Below, one piece after another: positions 54,310 to 64,000 of a stretch of 64,000 nt of DNA (position 1 is its first letter; the number at the start of each line of letters is the position of its first letter). The DNA is from Oscarella lobularis. Lineage: Eukaryota > Porifera > Homoscleromorpha > Homosclerophorida > Oscarellidae. The translations under genes were made by a program, and so were the position numbers. A model generated the notes under the pieces. That model made no database searches. It was given only the letters and a program-made list of their open reading frames with translations, and was not told the origin of the DNA. The DNA is taken from the NCBI RefSeq assembly GCF_947507565.1, contig NC_089186.1, forward strand, positions 558,001-622,000. The letters are read 5' to 3'.

Positions 54310-57300
54310 CTAGTTCTTAGACATTTCTTTGAATTTCTCTCTGATAGCTTCCCGGTTGACACCGATTAGCTCAAACTTCGATAAAAGCTGGCGTACTGTA
54401 GGCGATTTTGATGCCTTTTTCCACGATTCCAGAACCCTGAACATACGAGCAAAGTTGCTGCCAGTGGACGCGCGAAATTCATCTAGATTGGTTAAGGCAA
54501 TGTCGAGAATAATACCAAGATCTTCCCACTTGGATGGGTTGACAGCAGCACAGGCTTTCATCAAAGCAGCTGGCACAAAGTCTTCGTCATTGGGAAAAGA
54601 GCCTTATGAAGAAAGTTGAAGTGACGATTTTTAAAATATAGTAAAATATGTACCGGAAGCGCGAGGACTCTGAATGCGATCGGCTGAAGCGATCGCAGCC
54701 TACCTCAATTTGAATAAAATCTAAATGGAATTGCCCTTCTGCGCAACTATACCTCTGCTGGCTCATCGACTGAACGATCAGAGTGCGACGCAGGCAATCG
54801 CTTTGCACGACTCATTTCTCCCTGAAATAAATGTAAAATAATGAACACAAAGCGATATAATGAGTACCTCAGAAGAACCCCCTCTCTTCTTTCTGCTTCT
54901 GTATCTGCAACGCCTCCTAGTATGAGACACTACTCGCTAAAATAAACGCCTCCATCACTCACTAAAAACAACATCATATCTTCCATAAACACCTCTTCTT
55001 GAAAAACTATAGCCAAATCTTTGACAGCAGAAACACAGCCTTCTGGTTGATGAGAAACCACCTTGTCATTGAAAGCGCCGTCCTTGACCTTCAGGTTTAC
55101 ATTACGAGACGAATAAATGGCCGGATCACTGTTAAATCCTTTCAGATGAGTACTATCCAAATAGAACCAGTTTAAAAGAACCCCCGGGCTTCTTTCTTCA
55201 CACACGGCGACGACTATAGCTTTCAGCTCGTCTAGCATTTGTTTAGCCAATTTGTGACACGCCGTTTGCTTCGACCAGCGCAAGACGACGTCAATACAGC
55301 AGTGTCCCTTTTTCATTCCTAAGGTGACAAGACATTCGACTACTTTCTCGCCGACAATCTTCACTAGTTTGACGCCGTCTTTCCACGCCACGTGACTCTC
55401 TGCCATGCAAGACCGCGACTGAAAGATAACAAACGACAACGGTAATATGATATCGATAGGATTAGCGCACTCGTATCGCTGTCCGCGATACACGTCTAGC
55501 GCCGAATTTTCAACCCAAGCGCCGTCAGGAATAGAATCTTGCAGAAGGGCTGGAAGCTGATACATTCCAGGCGCATGTTTCACCTCAATGCACAATTCCA
55601 AGAAAAGAAGAACTTCAATGGCTACGTCGGCTTTCACCGAGAAATGGGACGAAGTGCCGTGGTACTTCAGGTAGTCTTCGAAGGCGCTTAAAGCCGATTC
55701 AATGTCTCTTTTTGCTACTATGCCAGGCTTTGCAGTCTTCATGCCAAAGGGAAAGTAGCGTGGAGCCAGGAGTGGACCGATCACGTTACTGCAAAGCCAC
55801 ATTGGCCGAAGACAAATTCGACGACCTAGATTAACAATCTACATATAAAAATAAGACTAGCTTTAGTTAAAAAAGAAGATCCGCACTCACTATTCCAAAT
55901 TCGTCCAAATACTGCACAGATTTTTTCCTCTCATACTCGGTCGATTTGACGTCAACGTCACGAGCAACCCATTCGCAAAATTTTTCAACAGAAAAAACAT
56001 CCTAATTTTTTGTCAGAAAGAGAAAGTTTTTCCTCAATAGCACGGAGCAGTTTAGGCGCATCACCAGCTTCCTGTGGTAAAGGACGTGACTTTGGCACAG
56101 CATCAAGCATTCTTTGGCGTACTATTTTCAGTTTCTTTCTGCCGTCGTTCATGCGAACGGAATCGCTCTTACTGCAGTCCATTTCCAGCACGTGCAAAAC
56201 ATTGAAATATTCTCTGAAATCTTCCTGAAGGATTTTGGCGACTCTCTTCAGCTCAAAGTGGGCTTCAACCCCGTCCACTTCTCCGCAGTTGACCACGTTG
56301 CCGACAATGATAAGGTTTAGTGGCGACCTTAGGTGTGACGGAAGCATGGGCAGAGCGGCCTTGACGAACGCGCACCAATAGCGTCCGATTTCTAGAAGAC
56401 GCTGTCCCGGTGTAAAGATGTCTCCTTCTCGAAAGCGAAGGACGAAAACGAACATCGTATTAGACCGTCGGAAGAAAAGACTGTGAGCACCGTGGAAGGT
56501 CGATTGGGCACCAAAGTCCCAAATCACTCCTTTTCCTACTCCAGGAATTTGACCGTTTCGGATGAAAATGCCGGCTGTGCGATCTTCCTGGCTAATTGGA
56601 GGAAGATCAAGTTGAAGAAGAGCGTTAACGAACGTCGTCTTTCCCGCCATTTCACTGCCAATCATGCACAGTTTGATTGAATCACGAGAAGCCGTTGCAT
56701 GTATATAGAAGGACAACCGAACTACGTTCTACGACACATAGTGAGTGACATACAGCTAGGAGCGATTGGAAACGATAGCTTACGTAACGTTGCACAAGAA
56801 AAATCCTGATTTCGCCGTTTTCCGCCAGTTGATAAGGCTTCTTTCCGTCCTAAACTTTAGGTTCATAAATCTTTTCACGACGAAAGGAGAACACGTCACC
56901 TTGTCTTCGCAAGTGACGTCAGCACCATTATCAATCAAAAATTTGATAACTGACTGGAAGTCGCGTTCGTCCGAGAGTGCAACGAGATGCAAGGCATTTC
57001 GGCCCATCTATAAAGGAGACATGGACTTGGGATGAGTGAGTGAAAGACGTTTGGCGAACCGAATCTTTCGCAGCAACATCAGCTTTCAGTTCAACTAACG
57101 GTCGAAGAGCAAAGAGAGGGTAACAAACGCTAAAACATGCGTGTAACAGCGGCGTCATTCCGGCCTATAAACGTGGAAATTGCTTAACCAAAAATCCAAA
57201 AAAGTATTGTACCTCATCAGAAGAATCAATCTCCATGCGTTTATCTTCGACAAGATATTGAAGGACGTCTTTCAATTCGCCTTCAGAAATAGAGCATTCG

Positions 57301-58992
57301 TTTGCTAAGCTACTTTCAGACGGAACATAAGGCGGATCGTTGAATATGTCGTCGATCGTGTAGCGGACGGCATAAAACAAGGCCGTCCTTCCGAACTGAA
57401 TAGGAAAAAAAGGGCGCTATCTTTCTTGATAAAATAACGGCAAACGCGGCTACCCTATCCTTCACTTGACAGTCGGCTCCTTCATTAGATAGGTAGCGAA
57501 CTTTCAATAGGCGGTCAATGCCGCTTTCACACGCCATCATAAGAGGTGTACTTCCCTCCTAATGATACATAGCACTGAACTGTCTCTTTGTGTGAACCAA
57601 TGGGACCTTATTGACGCTATCAATAGCAGCGCCATTCTCTACGAGCCATTTCACTTCAGGCAAGCTTCCATGCTCGCAGGCACAATGAAGAGGACTGTTC
57701 AACTAAATAATCGGATTGTACACACAAGCAGCAAACGGAAACATTCATCACATATGTACCTCCTCATCAGGAAAGTTAACGCTCATTCCCCTTTCCTTGA
57801 CAAGATGGTGAAAAAGGTCACAGGCTTCTTTAGAAGAAGCAAATCGAACTCCTGAGGCCAAAACCTTGTAAAAAATAAAAAATAGTGAAATGATGCCAAT
57901 TAATTAATTAATTAATTAATTAATTAATTCCAGTCTGTTACAATAGCACGCGGTGAAACTTCACAGCCATGATCTTCCAGAATGCGCAGTTTCTTCAATG
58001 TATCGACAGAACTTTTGCAGACGTCTTCGTACAGATCTTTTCCACACTAAACGAAAACCATTGAAACAATCATCTGAAAAAATATCTATGCCCTACTTGC
58101 TGTATCACGACGTCAATATTTGCACCATTATCGATGAGCCGTTTCACTCCAAAAATGTTTCCGCCCCTGAAAGCATCATACAAAGGAGCGCTCATCTACA
58201 ATAATTGAGACAGATATAGTATCTGTACAAACATAAAGAGCTTATTGCACAGACTTCAGGTAGCTCGCCATATTGAGAGTCAATGCTCAAGCCCTTTTCG
58301 AATACAAGATGATGTAGAACTTCATGAGCTTCATTAAACGATGAAAACTGATTTGCAACAGCCCAACGCTAATAAAAAAAGATATTCCTAATGCTTGAGT
58401 GTTGATGTGAATTGTTACGACAGCATGCGACGGAACATCGCAGTCATGGTCTTCCAAAACTTTCATTTTCTTCAACGCGTCAATGGAACTTGTCGAAGCA
58501 CATAAATACGGCGTCCATCCAAACTAAACAAAAGCCCAGCTAAGAGTGCAAATAGGAAAAAATCAATTCGAAGTCAAACATTGTCTTCGACGTTCACAGT
58601 TGCACGTCGATTGAGAAGCTTGAGAAGCCAATTCACGCCATAAAGATTTCCCCACTTGCACGCACAGTGAAGTGGTGTGCGTTGAAACTTCATACAAGTC
58701 AAGAGAGCTATCTTGCCAATTATTACACGCATTGATTAGTCAATGATACCCCAGTAAGCTCGTTAATGTCTTCCTCTCTTTCCAGAACCACGTAGCTGAG
58801 CCATTCGTTCGCTTCCTCCGCCGTCTCAAACTCTCTTCCTGCTACATAGTGAATGGCGGCGACATTTTCATATTCGTCGCCCTAAATGCAAACGATGATC
58901 ACGTACAACGACGAAAGCGGGCTCTTCTCATATCCATACCCACTGCTCGGGTCGAAAACCTCTTTCGGTGGAGAGAAAACGATGCAGTTCAT
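54310..58992 (-). pseudogene. Unit F: ankyrin-Roc-COR-death gene with frameshifts
   Basis: Domains are all present: ankyrin exons (56.8-58.95 kb, nearly identical to unit C), Roc (55985-56716; GSEMAGKTT, DFGAQ, VGNVVN at G4), COR (54930-55830; WLCSNVIGPLLAPRYFP), linker exons and DD (54310 upward; PSKWEDLGIILDI). The linker-to-DD joins are in phase. Two lesions: in the exon after Roc a 2-nt loss near 55995 ends the frame (GCFFC, then stop, where unit G continues), and the first exon (ATG at 58992) lacks one T of unit C's run and changes phase. The intron after Roc has shrunk to about 30 nt without a usable donor and reads through (AVPKSRPLPQ). Either lesion could be a sequencing error, so this could be a gene. 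Confidence 0.7.
57898..57929. repeat. TTAA tetranucleotide microsatellite
   Basis: About eight AATT/TTAA units in an ankyrin-gene intron of unit F; unit C has about three at 27521-27535. Confidence 0.9.
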
Positions 58993-59911
58993 TTTCGATT
59001 GCAGAACGAGAGGACGATGTCATCTGTTCTATTAGAGCTACAGAAGGTATTCAATTCTCGAGAGCACACGTCGTCATGAGCCTCAGCATACTGCGGATTT
59101 GCCAGATCTACTCAACGCAGCAAAGGATGATACGCGCATGCGCTCCACGCATTGAGATATTGCTACATGTATTGTTCAGCTTAGAAAAGACCGCTTGCCT
59201 CCAGATTGCACCTGCGGAGTCTATCGTGACCTCAGTTTGGACGAATTAAACGATTTCTAGCTCCCGCCGGATTGTGTAATGTAGAGAGCAATAACAATTA
59301 ACATTGCCATTTGCCTCTGCCCCTTCTAAATCAATTAGTCAGATATTTTGTGTCAAACAGTTTTTTACAGCGCAGGCCTTTAGCTCTGCGCACGTGATGT
59401 TCCACATTGCCCACACAGTGTCACTGTACAAAGGCTACTAATATTATGCTGTGAGTATTAACTCTGGATCGCACGCACGCTTTTGCATATAGGCCAACTA
59501 CTCGTTTGAAAGCTAGTAAATCCCCTATTTACTGATACATCATTCTGGTCTGGTCGCTCGTCTTCTCCCCGCAGTAATATCAACGGAGGGGAGGGTCTGG
59601 CCAGCGAGATAAACAAGTGAATGCGCTTCATTGAGACGCGTAAGCAAATTAGGTTGCCACGCTGGCGGCCGTTTAATAGGAACGCTTTTGTCCTCTCCAG
59701 TGCTGTGCGGTGGAAACTCCTTTTAGGCGATGCCGGAAATAAACAGTATGCTTCAGTAGACTTTCCTTGCGATAACTAGCTGTAATACTAACACGCAGCC
59801 AAGAGTTTGTACTTCCTACACTCCTGTTATCTATCTGCACTTTTTCTTCCTTCTAGGATGCTGTAAGTCCATAATATTAGGCCTATGACTTTACCAATAA
59901 TAATGATTTAG

Positions 59912-60540
59912 GGTATGGCTGCGAGACGGAGCTTGGTCAAAGAGAATCCTCCGAGCATTGGCCTAACGTGGAAATCAGTCTTCTGAAACCGAGTGGGCGG
60001 CAGCTTGTGGGAGACGGCGTAGTGCTTATTTGCGTTAGCAACGTGTCAATAAACTCCGTTGCTTGGATTCAGAATGGAAATTTCGTTCCTGAAAGAAAAA
60101 ATCACCTGAGCCGCATGCAGGGCGTCACCGACGTGTCAAGTTCTAGAGATCCATGCAGACGACTGTTCAAGCCGACAGCGGCAGCTACGCTTGCGAAGTT
60201 AACAGTACATATCGCAGCCTAGAGGTGAAGTTGGAGTTCGACTCACAGGCGCCTGTCAGAAGTAAGCAGCTAGGCCTAATTGAGTGCTCGCCTTATTTTA
60301 ATATACATACCGTACTGTATAGGGATAATCAATTCGGCTACGTTCACAGTTGGATATGCTGTCGACGCAGTTGTTTTTATCATACGAATCGCTCTTGATT
60401 ATTTGCTAAAATTTGTCCTAACTTGGCTGGTGATAGCGTTCATACGTTTGAGAGTAGAGCTGATGAAAATGTTCATGGACGTCCCCGCAAAACTCAAGAG
60501 AGACTTCAAAAAGTGCGTACTGACGCTTTTTTTATTATAG
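59912..60540 (+). pseudogene. Ig-domain membrane protein, copy 2, frameshifted
   Basis: Copy of 29516-30266. The Ig exon starts after TTTAG at 59911. Two 4-nt insertions containing ATGC (near 60115 and 60153) shift the frame inside the Ig domain, separating VAWIQNGNF from DSGSYACEV. The donor GTAAGC and the membrane exon (from 60322; FTVGYAVDAVVFIIR) are intact and in phase with each other. An extra T ends the tail at 60540. It is divergent from unit F. Confidence 0.65.
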
Positions 60541-61316
60541 TCTATGGGCAAGTTACTTCTGTTTACAGTTGGATCAACTCCGGCGGCGGCGGAACAAATT
60601 AATTAATCGATCTAATACGATGCTTTTTTGTCAGTATTCTTGCTGTCGGCTGTTGTCTGTGCATTTGCTCTTTTGATCTCTCCACTAGTTTCATTGTCAC
60701 ACAGCGTAACACTTAATCCCTTCTAACTAACATTTTGTGAACTGCCAGCAAAGATAAGATGCGGCTCGTAACGTTTCTATCGCGACTATGCAGTGTACGC
60801 TGTGTGAAAAGGCTGAAATCCCGAAAGCGGAGCGGTAAGAGATTGCGCTGAAATGATACATAGTATTCAGCGCGCACGGCGCTATACGGGGGCCCAGCCC
60901 TTCGATTTTCGTATATTCATGCCTAAAACCGGTGGCAAAGCGAATTTCCTCTTCTGAGTCTAGACCCCTATTACTAAATCAATTATCCAAATATCTTCAG
61001 GGTCTACAGTAGAATTAAATTTTGCAGCGCATGCCCTTATAGCAATGCGCACGTGATCTTTTCAGCATTGCCCTTTCGGCAGTTGCTATGCTGTGAGAAC
61101 TTTGGGAGAAGACCTGCACATAGGCAACTCTACCTAGAATCTAGCCTAAGGTAAGAAACGCCGCATAGTCCATTATGAAACTGAGGCTCTCCGACGCAGT
61201 GTGGTAGACCTTAATTAATTAAAAGAACGAGTCCCGCCCATAAAAAGCGATCCCTCCGTTATAGCTACAGTGGAACTGCGTGTTGTGGAACCAAAATAAT
61301 GGTTGATAGACTTTTA

Positions 61317-61348
61317 GAGGGGAGGGAGGGGAAGGGAGGGAGGGGAGA
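61317..61348 (+). repeat. G-rich tract, G-quadruplex candidate
   Basis: Successive GGGG and GGG runs separated by single A or AA within 32 nt, just beyond the segmental-duplication breakpoint at 61298 and about 100 nt 3' of unit G. Confidence 0.6.
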
Positions 61349-61447
61349 GCATGGCTTAAAAACTTAACATCGAAACGTTCAAAACAGCTTGATAATACCC
61401 TAAAATTAACGATCTTATCAGTAGAAATACAAAAAAGGGTTTTCATA

Positions 61448-64000
61448 CTAGCTAGTGGACAATTCCGAATGTGCATCTTCGATTGATCTTTTGCTGATAC
61501 CAGCCAGCTTTAGCCACTTTAGAAGCTTTCGCACTGTTGGCGTCTCAGTTTTCCGTTTCCACGATTCCAGCACTCTTTTCGCTCGAAAAGTGTTGCTACG
61601 ACTTTGTTCGCGAACTTCGTCAATCCTGCTTGAGTCCAGCAGGAAAGTACCAATCTCTTCCCAACAAGATGAAGCGACAATAGAGCACGCGGTCAACAAT
61701 TTGTCGGACACCACGTCATCATCCGCCGGGAAGCCGCCTGATGACGCATGTGCTTGCGTTATAAAAAGGAGATTTCTAATCACTCGAAAAAATTACCTTT
61801 GCAGGGAGCTGCAGAACTCTTAGAGACAACTTGACTTGCTATCTGAAATACAAGGCATTGCTTAGGAGAAATGGTGGTGAAAACTTCTCTAATACCTCTG
61901 CCGGCCTCCAAACCACGCGCTCAATACAAGGCCCTGCGCGCTATATAAAGAAAACACGTTCAGTCTAAATTGGCTATAAAAAATCTTCAACAAACAAGCA
62001 CCTTTTCTTGAACAACTTCCACTATCGCCAAATCTTTGACAGAAGAATAACAGCCCTTCGATCGATCAGAAAACAACTTGTCATTGACAGCGTTGTCCTC
62101 GACCTTCTTGTTTACCATACGAGACGAATAAATGGCTGGATCCTTGTCAAATCGTTTTAGATGAGTACTATCCAAATAAAACCAGTTCAAAAGAACTCCC
62201 GGACTTCTTTCTTCGCACACGGCGACGATCATGGCTTTGAGCTTGTCCAGCATTTGTTTAGCCAGTTCGTGACACGACGTTTGGCTCGACCAGCGCAAAA
62301 CGACGTCAATACAACAGTGCCCCTTTTTCATTCCTAGCGTGACAAGACATTCGATTACTTTCTCGCCGACAATCTTTACTAGTTTAACGCCGTCTTTCCA
62401 CGTCTCGTGACTCGTTTCCGAAATGCGAGACGAACGAGATTGAAAGACGACAAACGACAAGGGCAATATGATATCGACGGAATTAGCGCACTCATATCGC
62501 TGTCCGCGATACACGTCTAATTCGGGATTTTCAACCCAAGCGTCGCCAGGAGTGGAATCTTGAAGAAGAGCCGGAATCTGATAGACTCCTGGAGGTGCAT
62601 GTTGGGCCTCAATGCACAGTTCCAGGTAAAGAAGAACTTCGGTCGCTGAGTCGGCTGTCACCGAGAAAGGAGAAGGAGTGCCCTTGTGTTTCAGGTAGTT
62701 TTCGAAAGCCCTTAGAGCCGATTCGATGTCTTTCCGTGTCACTATGCCAGGCTTGGCAGTTTTCATGCCAAAGGGAAAGTAACGCGGAGCGAGAAGTGGA
62801 CCAATCACGTTACAGCAGAGCCAGACGGGTCGGAGACAAATTCGACGACCAAGATTAACGATCTATACATAGGAAGGTAAGACTACATAGCCAAACAAGT
62901 GAATCCGTACTCACTATTCCTGTTGAGTCCAAATACTCAACCGAAATTTTCCTCTCATCCTCAGTCAAAACGACCTCGACGTCATGAGCCACCCATTCGT
63001 AGAAATTTTCTAGAGACATAAAGCACTCTAAGGTTTCGTCACAAAGAGAAAGTTTCTCTTCGATGGCATGGCACAGTTTGGGCACATCATCAGCTTCCTG
63101 TGAAAAGTAAGAACAAAGAACCAAATGAATAGGTAAACAACTCAGCCGCACTACATCATAGATTAAATTTAATCTATGACTACATGTACCTCAAGCATTT
63201 TTTGGCGAAGTACTTTTAGTTTCTCTCTGCTGTCGTTCATACGAACGGAATCGTTCTTACTGCAGTCCATTTCAAGCACGTGGACAATTTCAAAAGTGTC
63301 GCCAAACTCTTCCTGAAGAACTTCGGCGACTCTCTTCAGTTGAAAGCTTGCTTCAATTCCCTTCTCCTCTCCGCAGTCGATTACGTTACCGACAATGAGA
63401 AGGCGAAGCAGCGACCTCAGGTGTGGCGGAAGCAAGCGCAGGGCCGCCTTGACAAAGGCGCACCAATAGCGCCCACTCTCTAGAAGACACAGTTCCGGTT
63501 TAACGCTGTGTCCTTTTCTAAAGAAAAGGACGAGAACGAACAACGTATTGGACGGTCCAAAGAAGAGACCGTGAGCGCTGTGGAATGTCGATTGGGCACC
63601 GAAGTCCCACGTCGTTCCCTTGCCAACCCCGGGAATATGACCGCTACGAATGACTATGCCGGCTGTACGATCTTCATCTTCGATTGGAGGAAGATCGAGT
63701 TGAAGAAGGGAATTAACTAAAGTCGTCTTGCCCGCCATTTCGTCGCCAATCACGCACACTTTGATAGAGTCGGGACGAACCTTTTCGCGAAGAACGGAAA
63801 ATCGAACTGCGTCCTATGCACGTGACACATTTAATGCGGAAGCCTAATCATCGCAGTCAAATACGGACGTACGTAATGCTGTCGAAGAAGCATTTTTATT
63901 TCGCCATCGAATGCCACCTGATAGGGCGCTCTTCCTTTCTAATTTTCACGTTTATAGATTAATAAATTGTCTCACGACGAAGTAAGAGTACTTTACCTTG
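61448..64000 (-). CDS. Unit G: ankyrin-Roc-COR-death protein, 5' end beyond the window
   Basis: The 3' part is intact and in phase: 63997->64000 (end of an ankyrin exon at a GTAAAG donor), 63873-63938, Roc 63190-63813, 62915-63097, COR 62002-62862, linkers 61896-61940 and 61797-61842, DD 61448-61737. Roc has GDEMAGKTT and DFGAQ; G4 is VGNVID, which keeps the aspartate but not the lysine. COR has WLCCNVIGPLLAPRYFP. The DD core is SCWEEIGTFLLDS. It is closest to units C and F. Ankyrin exons are expected to the right of the window. Confidence 0.85.

Larger units (their letters stand above)
56920..61298. repeat. Segmental duplication, partner of 26560-30906
   Basis: See the partner copy. It differs by short palindromic-motif indels and a TTAA-repeat expansion. 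The sharp right breakpoint is at 61298. Confidence 0.8.

Noticed and set aside
1-64000. tRNA, rRNA or prokaryotic operon features
   Set aside because: No cloverleaf or rRNA-like stretch was noticed, and the split-gene structure rules out prokaryotic operons. A covariance-model scan was not possible here.

Overview
This is animal nuclear DNA. Almost every real gene is split into short exons by very short introns (mostly about 45-70 nt, GT...AG). The domains are metazoan: ankyrin (ANK), Roc-COR, death (DD), CARD, Ig and MIEAP. The compact introns, the large kinase-less DAPK-like family and the many small transposons suggest an early-branching animal, most likely a sponge. That identity is inference; no marker gene fixes it.

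Layout. 1-3848 (-): 5' part of a giant J-domain/FYVE-like protein whose second exon runs open off the left edge. 5143-9102 (-): unit A, an ANK-Roc-COR-DD gene with a complete, phase-consistent 14-exon model. 10211-12380 (+): divergent CARD-CARD gene with only a stub of a glycosyltransferase; a hAT element sits in its intron. 12.7-19.4 kb: mosaic of repeats R1 and R2, a small beta-rich protein gene at 16664, a 768-bp foldback element and a 78-bp MITE. 19518-23082 (-): unit B, a broken copy of A. 23882-28594 (-): unit C, intact, followed head-to-head by an Ig/membrane gene at about 29516 (+). 31.3-34.3 kb: short secreted cysteine-rich peptides in a tandem duplication with repeat R3. 34.7-38.5 kb: second copy of the repeat mosaic with an identical copy of the small gene. 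38682-42699 (-): unit D, intact. 43791-45067 (-): MIEAP plus death domain gene. 45.4-47.2 kb (-): unit E2, a pseudogene with a gutted Roc domain. 48890-51829 (+): second CARD-CARD-GT4 copy, with a full-length GT4 region but frameshifts. 54310-58992 (-): unit F, frameshifted, followed by a broken Ig copy. 61448 to the right edge (-): unit G, intact as far as visible.

How it fits together. The window is a birth-and-death cluster of death-fold signalling genes. Six minus-strand ANK-Roc-COR-DD genes or pseudogenes (A, B, C, D, F, G) plus the truncated relic E2 share the DAPK1 order (ANK, Roc GTPase, COR, DD) but no kinase exon is seen. They alternate with divergent plus-strand partners carrying CARDs with GT4 or an Ig domain with a membrane segment. 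Each ANK repeat is one phase-0 exon, so repeats can be gained, lost or swapped without breaking the frame. Segmental copies (8.1-12.8 kb with 46.1-52.3 kb; 26.6-30.9 kb with 56.9-61.3 kb; 15.9-17.8 kb with 36.1-38.0 kb) account for much of the window. A role in innate immunity or regulated cell death is inferred from the domains only.
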